Below are positions 1 through 11,430 of a stretch of DNA of 64,000 nucleotides, one piece after another. The notes beneath the pieces were generated by a model that saw only the letters and a program-made list of their open reading frames with translations, was not told where the DNA came from and ran no database searches. The translations under genes were made by a program, and so were the position numbers. The DNA comes from Auanema rhodensis (lineage: Eukaryota; Nematoda; Chromadorea; Rhabditida; Rhabditidae), in contig OZ059900.1 in NCBI GenBank assembly GCA_964057225.1, forward strand, positions 8,256,501-8,320,500, written 5' to 3'. Position 1 is the stretch's first letter, and each line of letters starts with the position of its first letter.

Positions 1-297
1 GACCGAAAATATCAAGAATTATTGGTTTTTTGGGGTTTGAAGGGCATTTTGGCAAAATCAGTCAAACTTTTGATCTTAAGCATATTTTTTTCTTCTAAAA
101 CGACTAAATGTATGAAATACTGTCAAAGAATGTTCATATAGGTGTATTTTGCACGAATATCAAAACTGATTGAAATATGGGCCTTTTTATGCTCAAAACG
201 CCATATATTCAACGATTTTGGGTACAAAACATGTGAAAACTGTATGTTTTGATCAGACCCTTTGAGATATGGATTTGAAATTCAGGATTCATAAACT
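1..297 (+). repeat. partial satellite monomer at left edge
   Basis: This is the 3' part of a monomer cut by the window boundary. It starts at gaccgaaaat, 51 bases into the monomer in the phase used here, and runs to the next actttgactattttt segment. It carries the ggtttg, gcaaaatc, atgaaatac and gtcaaagaatg variants, the combination also seen at 5517 and 8648. The array therefore continues to the left of the window. Confidence 0.95.
171..295 (+). other. low-variation core segment of the monomer (example copy)
   Basis: The stretch from tgaaatatgg through ataaac is nearly constant in all the copies I read. The recurrent diagnostic variants instead cluster in the following 50 bp and in the ggttttttgggg-to-atatcaaaac part. 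Exceptions in the core are few and mostly private to a lineage: caacac near 572, 6141, 11708 and 23190; gagcc near 21131, 30877 and 36097; gaattt near 34726, 39598 and 41338; a cac change near 27341; and a TA insertion near 24907. Uneven conservation within a satellite monomer can reflect binding of a chromatin protein, as known for alpha satellite. It can also reflect conversion-tract history. This is a visual judgement, not a computed profile. Confidence 0.55.
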
Positions 298-645
298 TTG
301 ACTATTTTTACATATATATGTTCAATTTTAACCACTTTGGTCAAAAAGGACCGAAAATATCAAGAATTATTGGTTTTTTGGGGATTGAAGGGCATTTTGG
401 CAAAATCAGTCAAACTTTTGATCTTAAGCATATTTTTTTCTTCTAAAACGACTAAATGTATGGAATACTGTCATAGAATGTTGATAGAGGTGTATTTTGC
501 ACGAATATCGAAACTGATTGAAATATGGGCCTTTTTATGCTCAAAACGCCATATATTCAACGATTTTGGGTACAACACATGTGAAAACTGTATGTTTTGA
601 TCAGACCCTTTGAGATATGGATTTGAAATTCAGGATTCATACACT
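298..645 (+). repeat. representative 348 bp satellite monomer
   Basis: This is the first complete monomer. It holds several A/T tracts: T5 near 305, A5 near 343, T6 near 374, T7 near 432 and T5 near 531. It has one 12-bp palindrome (acatatatatgt, 310-321), one AflII-type cttaag site (423-428) and one BclI-type tgatca site (598-603). Recurrent diagnostic sites across the array are cttTgact/cttCgact, catatatatg/cataaatatg, gTtcaat/gTccaat, ggAttg/ggTttg, gggcatt/ggacatt, gcaaaatc/gctaaatc/gctgaatc, atgGaatac/atgAaatac, gtcAaag/gtcAtag, ttGatagag/ttCatatag and atcGaaac/atcAaaac. This copy has the ttgatagagg allele, which removes a TAG stop and so leaves a 100-codon open frame, and a private caacac change near 572. 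I see no evidence that the frame is a gene. Confidence 0.95.
310..321. repeat. 12-bp perfect palindrome, once per monomer
   Basis: The segment acatatatatgt equals its own reverse complement, and it recurs every 348 bp in the same place. A T-to-A allele (acataaatatgt) breaks the symmetry in many monomers from about 21.5 kb rightwards, for example near 21534, 30934, 36154 and 50770. Private changes occur at 11095 and 15965 (catatgtatg) and at 49030, 53902 and 56338 (tttatg types). It could be a cruciform-prone or protein-contact element, or simply an AT-rich chance palindrome. No function can be shown from sequence alone. Confidence 0.7.
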
Positions 646-1340
646 TTGACTATTTTTACATATATATGTCCAATTTTAACCACTTTGGTCAAAAAGGACC
701 GAAAATATCAAGAATTATTGGTTTTTTGGGGTTTGAAGGACATTTTGGCAAAATCAGTCAAACTTTTGATCTTAAGCATATTTTTTTCTTCTAAAACGAC
801 TAAATGTATGAAATACTGTCAAAGAATGTTCATATAGGTGTATTTTGCACGAATATCAAAACTGATTGAAATATGGGCCTTTTTATGCTCAAAACGCCAT
901 ATATTCAACGATTTTGGGTACAAAACATGTGAAAACTGTATGTTTTGATCAGACCCTTGAGATATGGATTTGAAATTCAGGATTCATAAACTTCGACTAT
1001 TTCTACATATATATGTCCAATTTTAACCACTTTGGTCAAAAAGGACCGAAAATATCAAGAATTATTGGTTTTTTGGGGATTGAAGGGCATTTTGGCAAAA
1101 TCAGTCAAACTTTTGATCTTAAGCATATTTTTTTCTTCTAAAACGACTAAATGTATGGAATACTGTCATAGAATGTTGATATAGGTGTATTTTGCACGAA
1201 TATCGAAACTGATTGAAATATGGGCCTTTTTATGCTCAAAACGCCATATATTCAACGATTTTGGGTACAAAACATGTGAAAACTGTATGTTTTGATCAGA
1301 CCCTTTGAGATATGGATTTGAAATTCAGGATTCATAAACT

Positions 1341-4300
1341 TTGACTATTTTTACATATATATGTCCAATTTTAACCACTTTGGTCAAAAAGGACCGAAAA
1401 TATCAAGAATTATTGGTTTTTTGGGGTTTGAAGGGCATTTTGGCTAAATCAGTCAAACTTTTGATCTTAAGCATATTTTTTTCTTCTAAAACGACTAAAT
1501 GTATGGAATACTGTCATAGAATGTTCATATAAGTGTATTTTGCACGAATATCAAAACTGATTGAAATATGGGCCTTTTTATGCTCAAAACGCCATATATT
1601 CAACGATTTTGGGTACAAAACATGTGAAAACTGTATGTTTTGATCAGACCCTTTGAGATATGGATTTGAAATTCAGGATTCATAAACTTTGACTATTTTC
1701 ACATATATATGTTCAATTTTAACCACTTTGGTCAAAAAGGACCAAAAATTTCAAGAATTATTGGTTTTTTGGGGTTTGAAGGACATTTTGGCTAAATCAG
1801 TCAAACTTTTGATCTTAAGCATATTTTTTTCTTCTAAAACGACTAAATGTATGAAATACTGTCAAAGAATGTTCATATAGGTGTATTTTGCACGAATATC
1901 AAAACTGATTGAAATATGGGCCTTTTTATGCTCAAAACGCCATATATTCAACGATTTTGGGTACAAAACATGTGAAAACTGTATGTTTTGATCAGACCCT
2001 TTGAGATATGGATTTGAAATTCAGGATTCATAAACTTTAACTATTTTTACATATATATGTTCAATTTTAACCACTTTGGTCAAAAAGGACCGAAAATATC
2101 GAGAATTATTGGTTTTTTGGGGATTGAAGGGCATTTTGGCAAAATCAGTCAAACTTTTGATCTTAAGCATATTTTTTTCTTCTAAAACGACTAAATGTAT
2201 AGAATACTGTCATAGAATGTTGATAGAGGTGTATTTTGCACGAATATCGAAACTGATTGAAATATGGGCCTTTTTATGCTCAAAACGCCATATATTCAAC
2301 GATTTTGGGTACAAAACATGTGAAAACTGTATGTTTTGATCAGACCCTTTGAGATATGGATTTGAAATTCAGGATTCATAAACTTCGACTATTTTTATAT
2401 ATATATGTCCAATTTTAACCACTTTGGTCAAAAAGGACCGAAAATATCAAGAATTATTGGTTTTTTGGGGATTGAAGGGCATTTTGGCAAAATCAGTCAA
2501 ACTTTTGATCTTAAGCATATTTTTTTCTTCTAAAACGACTAAATGTATGGAATACTGTCATAGAATGTTCATATAGGTGTATTTTGCACGAATATCAAAA
2601 CTGATTGAAATATGGGCCTTTTTATGCTCAAAACGCCATATATTCAACGATTTTGGGTATAAAACATGTGAAAACTGTATGTTTTGATCAGACCCTTTGA
2701 GATATGGATTTGAAATTCAGGATTCATAAACTTTGACTATTTTCACATATATATGTTCAATTTTAACCACTTTGGTCAAAAAGGACCAAAAATTTCAAGA
2801 ATTATTGGTTTTTTGGGGTTTGAAGGACATTTTGGCTAAATCAGTCAAACTTTTGATCTTAAGCATATTTTTTTCTTCTAAAACGACTAAATGTATGAAA
2901 TACTGTCAAAGAATGTTCATATAGGTGTATTTTGCACGAATATCAAAACTGATTGAAATATGGGCCTTTTTATGCTCAAAACGCCATATATTCAACGATT
3001 TTGGGTACAAAACATGTGAAAACTGTATGTTTTGATCAGACCCTTTGAGATATGGATTTGAAATTCAGGATTCATAAACTTTAACTATTTTTACATATAT
3101 ATGTTCAATTTTAACCACTTTGGTCAAAAAGGACCGAAAATATCAAGAATTATTGGTTTTTTGGGGATTGAAGGGCATTTTGGCAAAATCAGTCAAACTT
3201 TTGATCTTAAGCATATTTTTTTCTTCTAAAACGACTAAATGTATAGAATACTGTCATAGAATGTTGATAGAGGTGTATTTTGCACGAATATCGAAACTGA
3301 TTGAAATATGGGCCTTTTTATGCTCAAAACGCCATATATTCAACGATTTTGGGTATAAAACATGTGAAAACTGTATGTTTTGATCAGACCCTTTGAGATA
3401 TGGATTTGAAATTCAGGATTCATAAACTTTGACTATTTTTACATATATATGTCCAATTTTAACCACTTTGGTCAAAAAGGACCGAAAATATCAAGAATTA
3501 TTGGTTTTTTGGGGTTTGAAGGGCATTTTGGCTAAATCAGTCAAACTTGTGATCTTAAGCATATTTTTTTCTTCTAAAACGACTAAATGTATGGAATACT
3601 GTCATAGAATGTTCATATAAGTGTATTTTGCACGAATATCAAAACTGATTGAAATATGGGCCTTTTTATGCTCAAAACGCCATATATTCAACGATTTTGG
3701 GTACAAAACATGTGAAAACTGTATGTTTTGATCAGACCCTTTGAGATATGGATTTGAAATTCAGTATTCATAAACTTTGACTATTTTCACATATATATGT
3801 TCAATTTTAACCACTTTGGTCAAAAAGGACCAAAAATTTCAAGAATTATTGGTTTTTTGGGGTTTGAAGGACATTTTGGCTAAATCAGTCAAACTTTTGA
3901 TCTTAAGCATATTTTTTTCTTCTAAAACGACTAAATGTATGAAATACTGTCAAAGAATGTTCATATAGGTGTATTTTGCACGAATATCAAAACTGATTGA
4001 AATATGGGCCTTTTTATGCTCAAAACGCCATATATTCAACGATTTTGGGTACAAAACATGTGAAAACTGTATGTTTTGATCAGACCCTTTGAGATATGGA
4101 TTTGAAATTCAGGATTCATAAACTTTGACTATTTTTACATATATATGTTCAATTTTAACCACTTTGGTCAAAAAGGACCGAAAATATCAAGAATTATTGG
4201 TTTTTTGGGGATTGAAGGGCATTTTGGCAAAATCAGTCAAACTTTTGATCTTAAGCATATTTTTTTCTTCTAAAACGACTAAATGTATGGAATACTGTCA

Positions 4301-4472
4301 TAGAATGTTGATAGAGGTGTATTTTGCACGAATATCGAAACTGATTGAAATATGGGCCTTTTTATGCTCAAAACGCCATATATTCAACGATTTTGGGTAC
4401 AAAACATGTGAAAACTGTATGTTTTGATCACACCCTTTGAGATATGGATTTGAAATTCAGGATTCATAAACT
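1341..4472 (+). repeat. three tandem 3-monomer sub-repeats (1044 bp each)
   Basis: Monomers starting at 1689, 2733 and 3777 share an unusual pair of changes (gaccaaaaatttcaag) seen nowhere else in the window. They are spaced exactly 1044 bp, or three monomers. Each is followed by a ggattg/gcaaaatc monomer (2037, 3081, 4125), and the first two of these share tttaactatt. The first position of the trimer varies: 1341 and 3429 carry the gttcatataagtg allele. The copy at 2385 instead carries tttatatatatatg, also found at 4473. This pattern fits repeated unequal exchange between out-of-register neighbours, with 2385 as a junction product. Confidence 0.8.
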
Positions 4473-5864
4473 TCGACTATTTTTATATATATATGTCCAA
4501 TTTTAACCACTTTGGTCAAAAAGGACCGAAAATATCAAGAATTATTGGTTTTTTGGGGTTCGAAGGACATTTTGGCAAAATCAGTCAAACTTTTGATCTT
4601 AAGCATATTTTTCTCTTCTAAAACGACTAAATGTATGGAATACTGTCATAGAATGTTGATAGAGGTGTATTTTGCACGAATATCGAAACTGATTGAAATA
4701 TGGGCCTTTTTATGCTCAAAACGCCATATATTCAACGATTTTGGGTACAAAACATGTGAAAACTGTATGTTTTGATCAGACCCTTTGAGATATGGATTTG
4801 AAATTCAGGATTCATAAACTTCGACTATTTTTACATATATATGTCCAATTTTAACCACTTTGGTCAAAAAGGACCGAAAATATCAAGAATTATTGGTTTT
4901 TTGGGGTTTGAAGGACATTTTGGCAAAATCAGTCAAACTTTTGATCTTAAGCATATTTTTTTCTTCTAAAACGACTAAATGTATGAAATACTGTCAAAGA
5001 ATGTTCATATAGGTGTATTTTGCACGAATATCAAAACTGATTGAAATATGGGCCTTTTTATGCTCAAAATGCCATATATTCAACGATTTTGGGTACAAAA
5101 CATGTGAAAACTGTATGTTTTGATCAGACCCTTTGAGATATGGATTTGAAATTCAGGATTCATAAACTTTGACTATTTTTACATATATATGTTCAATTTT
5201 AACCACTTTGGTCAAAAAGGACCGAAAATATCAAGAATTATTGGTTTTTTGGGGTTTGAAGGACATTTTGGCAAAATCAGTCAAACTTTTGATCTTAAGC
5301 ATATTTTTTTCTTCTAAAACGACTAAATGTATGAAATACTGTCAAAGAATGTTCATATAGGTGTATTTTGCACGAATATCAAAACTGATTGAAATATGGG
5401 CCTTTTTATGCTCAAAACGCCATATATTCAACGATTTTGGGTACAAAACATGTGAAAACTGTATGTTTTGATCAGACCCTTTGAGATATGGATTTGAAAT
5501 TCAGGATTCATAAACTTCGACTATTTCTACATATATATGTCCAATTTTAACCACTTTGGTCAAAAAGGACCGAAAATATCAAGAATTATTGGTTTTTTGG
5601 GGTTTGAAGGGCATTTTGGCAAAATCAGTCAAACTTTTGATCTTAAGCATATTTTTTTCTTCTAAAACGACTAAATGTATGAAATACTGTCAAAGAATGT
5701 TCATATAGGTGTATTTTGCACGAATATCAAAACTGATTGAAATATGGGCCTTTTTATGCTCAAAACGCCATATATTCAACGATTTTGGGTACAAAACATG
5801 TGAAAACTGTATGTTTTGATCAGACCCTTTGAGATATGGATTTGAAATTCAGGATTCATAAACT

Positions 5865-8800
5865 TTGACTATTTTTACATATATATGTTCAATTTTAACC
5901 ACTTTGGTCAAAAAGGACCGAAAATATCAAGAATTATTGGTTTTTTGGGGATTGAAGGGCATTTTGGCAAAATCAGTCAAACTTTTGATCTTAAGCATAT
6001 TTTTTTCTTCTAAAACGACTAAATGTATGGAATACTGTCATAGAATGTTGATAGAGGTGTATTTTGCACGAATATCGAAACTGATTGAAATATGGGCCTT
6101 TTTATGCTCAAAACGCCATATATTCAACGATTTTGGGTACAACACATGTGAAAACTGTATGTTTTGATCAGACCCTTTGAGATATGGATTTGAAATTCAG
6201 GATTCATACACTTTGACTATTTTTACATATATATGTCCAATTTTAACCACTTTGGTCAAAAAGGACCGAAAATATCAAGAATTATTGGTTTTTTGGGGTT
6301 TGAAGGACATTTTGGCAAAATCAGTCAAACTTTTGATCTTAAGCATATTTTTTTCTTCTAAAACGACTAAATGTATGAAATACTGTCAAAGAATGTTCAT
6401 ATAGGTGTATTTTGCACGAATATCAAAACTGATTGAAATATGGGCCTTTTTATGCTCAAAACGCCATATATTCAACGATTTTGGGTACAAAACATGTGAA
6501 AACTGTATGTTTTGATCAGACCCTTGAGATATGGATTTGAAATTCAGGATTCATAAACTTCGACTATTTCTACATATATATGTCCAATTTTAACCACTTT
6601 GGTCAAAAAGGACCGAAAATATCAAGAATTATTGGTTTTTTGGGGATTGAAGGGCATTTTGGCAAAATCAGTCAAACTTTTGATCTTAAGCATATTTTTT
6701 TCTTCTAAAACGACTAAATGTATGGAATACTGTCATAGAATGTTGATATAGGTGTATTTTGCACGAATATCGAAACTGATTGAAATATGGGCCTTTTTAT
6801 GCTCAAAACGCCATATATTCAACGATTTTGGGTACAAAACATGTGAAAACTGTATGTTTTGATCAGACCCTTTGAGATATGGATTTGAAATTCAGGATTC
6901 ATAAACTTTGACTATTTTTACATATATATGTTCAATTTTAACCACTTTGGTCAAAAAGGACCGAAAATATCAAGAATTATTGGTTTTTTGGGGTTTGAAG
7001 GGCATTTTGGCAAAATCAGTCAAACTTTTGATCTTAAGCATATTTTTTTCTTCTAAAACAACTAAATGTATGAAATACTGTCATAGAATGTTCATATAGG
7101 TGTATTTTGCACGAATATCAAAACTGATTGAAATATGGGCCTTTTTATGCTCAAAACGCCATATATTCAACGATTTTGGGTACAAAACATGTGAAAACTG
7201 TATGTTTTGATCAGACCCTTTGAGATATGGATTTGAAATTCAGGATTCATAAACTTTGACTATTTTTACATATATATGTCCAATTTTAACCACTTTGGTC
7301 AAAAAGGACCGAAAATATCAAGAATTATTGGTTTTTTGGGGTTTGAAGGGCATTTTGGCTAAATCAGTCAAACTTTTGATCTTAAGCATATTTTTTTCTT
7401 CTAAAACGACTAAATGTATGGAATACTGTCATAGAATGTTCATATAAGTGTATTTTGCACGAATATCAAAACTGATTGAAATATGGGCCTTTTTATGCTC
7501 AAAACGCCATATATTCAACGATTTTGGGTACAAAACATGTGAAAACTGTATGTTTTGATCAGACCCTTTGAGATATGGATTTGAAATTCAGGATTCATAA
7601 ACTTTGACTATTTTCACATATATATGTTCAATTTTAACCACTTTGGTCAAAAAGGACCGAAAATATCAAGAATTATTGGTTTTTTGGGGTTTGAAGGACA
7701 TTTTGGCTAAATCAGTCAAACTTTTGATCTTAAGCATATTTTTTTCTTCTAAAACGACTAAATGTATGAAATACTGTCAAAGAATGTTCATATAGGTGTA
7801 TTTTGCACGAATATCAAAACTGATTGAAATATGGGCCTTTTTATGCTCAAAACGCCATATATTCAACGATTTTGGGTACAAAACATGTGAAAACTGTATG
7901 TTTTGATCAGACCCTTTGAGATATGGATTTGAAATTCAGGATTCATAAACTTTGACTATTTTTACATATATATGTTCAATTTTAACCACTTTGGTCAAAA
8001 AGGACCGAAAATATCAAGAATTATTGGTTTTTTGGGGATTGAAGGGCATTTTGGCAAAATCAGTCAAACTTTTGATCTTAAGCATATTTTTTTCTTCTAA
8101 AACGACTAAATGTATGGAATACTGTCATAGAATGTTGATAGAGGTGTATTTTGCACGAATATCGAAACTGATTGAAATATGGGCCTTTTTATGCTCAAAA
8201 CGCCATATATTCAACGATTTTGGGTACAAAACATGTGAAAACTGTATGTTTTGATCAGACCCTTTGAGATATGGATTTGAAATTCAGGATTCATAAACTT
8301 CGACTATTTTTACATATATATGTCCAATTTTAACCACTTTGGTCAAAAAGGACCGAAAATATCAAGAATTATTGGTTTTTTGGGGTTTGAAGGGCATTTT
8401 GGCAAAATCAGTCAAACTTTTGATCTTAAGCATATTTTTTTCTTCTAAAACGACTAAATGTATGGAATACTGTCATAGAATGTTGATAGAGGTGTATTTT
8501 GCACGAATATCGAAACTGATTGAAATATGGGCCTTTTTATGCTCAAAACGCCATATATTCAACGATTTTGGGTACAAAACATGTGAAAACTGTATGTTTT
8601 GATCAGACCCTTTGAGATATGGATTTGAAATTCAGGATTCATAAACTTCGACTATTTTTACATATATATGTCCAATTTTAACCACTTTGGTCAAAAAGGA
8701 CCGAAAATATCAAGAATTATTGGTTTTTTGGGGTTTGAAGGGCATTTTGGCAAAATCAGTCAAACTTTTGATCTTAAGCATATTTTTTTCTTCTAAAACG

Positions 8801-11430
8801 ACTAAATGTATGAAATACTGTCAAAGAATGTTCATATAGGTGTATTTTGCACGAATATCAAAACTGATTGAAATATGGGCCTTTTTATGCTCAAAACGCC
8901 ATATATTCAACGATTTTGGGTACAAAACATGTGAAAACTGTATGTTTTGATCAGACCCTTTGAGATATGGATTTGAAATTCAGGATTCATAAACTTTGAC
9001 TATTTTTACATATATATGTTCAATTTTAACCACTTTGGTCAAAAAGGACCGAAAATATCAAGAATTATTGGTTTTTTGGGGTTTGAAGGGCATTTTGGCA
9101 AAATCAGTCAAACTTTTGATCTTAAGCATATTTTTTTCTTCTAAAACGACTAAATGTATGGAATACTGTCATAGAATGTTGATAGAGGTGTATTTTGCAC
9201 GAATATCGAAACTGATTGAAATATGGGCCTTTTTATGCTCAAAACGCCATATATTCAACGATTTTGGGTACAAAACATGTGAAAACTGTATGTTTTGATC
9301 AGACCCTTTGAGATATGGATTTGAAATTCAGGATTCATAAACTTCGACTATTTTTACATATATATGTCCAATTTTAACCACTTTGGTCAAAAAGGACCGA
9401 AAATATCAAGAATTATTGGTTTTTTGGGGTTTGAAGGGCATTTTGGCAAAATCAGTCAAACTTTTGATCTTAAGCATATTTTTTTCTTCTAAAACGACTA
9501 AATGTATGAAATACTGTCAAAGAATGTTCATATAGGTGTATTTTGCACGAATATCAAAACTGATTGAAATATGGGCCTTTTTATGCTCAAAACGCCATAT
9601 ATTCAACGATTTTGGGTACAAAACATGTGAAAACTGTATGTTTTGATCAGACCCTTTGAGATATGGATTTGAAATTCAGGATTCATAAACTTTGACTATT
9701 TTTACATATATATGTTCAATTTTAACCACTTTGGTCAAAAAGGACCGAAAATATCAAGAATTATTGGTTTTTTGGGGTTTGAAGGGCATTTTGGCAAAAT
9801 CAGTCAAACTTTTGATCTTAAGCATATTTTTTTCTTCTAAAACGACTAAATGTATGGAATACTGTCATAGAATGTTGATAGAGGTGTATTTTGCACGAAT
9901 ATCGAAACTGATTGAAATATGGGCCTTTTTATGCTCAAAACGCCATATATTCAACGATTTTGGGTACAAAACATGTGAAAACTGTATGTTTTGATCAGAC
10001 CCTTTGAGATATGGATTTGAAATTCAGGATTCATAAACTTCGACTATTTTTACATATATATGTCCAATTTTAACCACTTTGGTCAAAAAGGACCGAAAAT
10101 ATCAAGAATTATTGGTTTTTTGGGGTTTGAAGGGCATTTTGGCAAAATCAGTCAAACTTTTGATCTTAAGCATATTTTTTTCTTCTAAAACGACTAAATG
10201 TATGAAATACTGTCAAAGAATGTTCATATAGGTGTATTTTGCACGAATATCAAAACTGATTGAAATATGGGCCTTTTTATGCTCAAAACGCCATATATTC
10301 AACGATTTTGGGTACAAAACATGTGAAAACTGTATGTTTTGATCAGACCCTTTGAGATATGGATTTGAAATTCAGGATTCATAAACTTTGACTATTTTTA
10401 CATATATATGTTCAATTTTAACCACTTTGGTCAAAAAGGACCGAAAATATCAAGAATTATTGGTTTTTTGGGGATTGAAGGGCATTTTGGCAAAATCAGT
10501 CAAACTTTTGATCTTAAGCATATTTTTTTCTTCTAAAACGACTAAATGTATGAAATACTGTCAAAGAATGTTCATATAGGTGTATTTTGCACGAATATCA
10601 AAACTGATTGAAATATGGGCCTTTTTATGCTCAAAACGCCATATATTCAACGATTTTGGGTACAAAACATGTGAAAACTGTATGTTTTGATCAGACCCTT
10701 GAGATATGGATTTGAAATTCAGGATTCATAAACTTCGACTATTTCTACATATATATGTCCAATTTTAACCACTTTGGTCAAAAAGGACCGAAAATATCAA
10801 GAATTATTGGTTTTTTGGGGTTTGAAGGGCATTTTGGCAAAATCAGTCAAACTTTTGATCTTAAGCATATTTTTTTCTTCTAAAACGACTAAATGTATGA
10901 AATACTGTCAAAGAATGTTCATATAGGTGTATTTTGCACGAATATCAAAACTGATTGAAATATGGGCCTTTTTATGCTCAAAACGCCATATATTCAACGA
11001 TTTTGGGTACAAAACATGTGAAAACTGTATGTTTTGATCAGACCCTTTGAGATATGGATTTGAAATTCAGGATTCATGAACTTTGACTATTTTTACATAT
11101 GTATGTTCAATTTTAACTACTTTGGTCAAAAAGGACCGAAAATATCAAGAATTATTGGTTTTTTGGGGTTTGAAGGGCATTTTGGCAAAATCAGTCAAAC
11201 TTTTGATCTTAAGCATATTTTTTTCTTCTAAAACGACTAAATGTATGAAATACTGTCAAAGAATGTTCATATAGGTGTATTTTGCACGAATATCAAAACT
11301 GATTGAAATATGGGCCTTTTTATGCTCAAAACGCCATATATTCAACGATTTTGGGTACAAAACATGTGAAAACTGTATGTTTTGATCAGACCCTTTGAGA
11401 TATGGATTTGAAATTCAGGATTCATAAACT
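5865..11430 (+). repeat. higher-order block 2 (16 monomers, 5566 bp)
   Basis: The block repeats the markers of block 1 in order: caacac near 6141, catacac near 6206 and the 1-bp deletion at 6521, exactly 5567 bp after 954. It adds a caactaaatg monomer (6908), a gttcatataagtg monomer (7256), and a second cccttgag deletion at 10696 before the tttctac monomer at 10735. The monomer at 11083 has three private changes: catgaac, catatgtatg and aactac. Compared with block 3 it contains one extra dimer (8996-9691 or 9692-10387). Confidence 0.85.
8996..10387 (+). repeat. duplicated 696 bp dimer
   Basis: Two adjacent dimers, 8996-9691 and 9692-10387, read as identical or nearly so. In each, a ttgatagagg/atcgaaac monomer with ggtttg is followed by a cttcgact/gtcaaagaatg monomer. 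Block 3 has only one such dimer (14562-15257). This explains why block 2 spans 16 monomers and block 3 spans 14. A dimer gain in block 2 or a loss in block 3 are equally possible. Confidence 0.8.

Larger units (their letters stand above)
298..5864 (+). repeat. higher-order block 1 (16 monomers, 5567 bp)
   Basis: The block starts with two marked monomers: caacac near 572, then catacac near 638. A 1-bp T deletion follows at 954 (cccttgag), linked to cttcgactatttctac. The same marker series begins again at 5865 and 11431, which defines the period. The interior differs from block 2: it has amplified trimers (1341-4472) and lacks the caactaaatg monomer found at 6908. Its last monomer (5517) has the tttctac marker without the usual upstream deletion, and the tgaact monomer seen at 11083 is absent. 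Private changes include aaacttgtgatc near 3546, cagtattc near 3763, gatcacacc near 4427 and caaaatgcc near 5066. Confidence 0.85.

Noticed and set aside
311-325. TATA-like promoter in catatatatg
   Set aside because: AT-rich text alone does not support a promoter. No downstream gene or conserved initiator is visible.
1-348. Two-fold internal repeat of 174 bp
   Set aside because: Comparing the two halves of the monomer by eye gave no ordered similarity. The three-part comparison at about 116 bp gave better anchors.
343-356. Hairpin from ggtc and gacc around aaaaag as a terminator or regulatory stem
   Set aside because: The stem is only 4 bp, and no transcript or gene lies next to it.
412-423. 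Inverted repeat tcaaa-ct-tttga as an operator
   Set aside because: It has a 5 bp stem in AT-rich DNA, which is expected by chance, and there is no gene to regulate.
298-600. Recurrent open reading frames of 63, 75, 87 and 100 codons on the + strand
   Set aside because: They recur only because the period (348) is divisible by 3 and the satellite repeats. Starts are TTG, GTG or TTG-like codons, lengths depend on single-base alleles such as ttgatagagg versus ttcatatagg, and all frames close within one monomer. The array context is non-coding.
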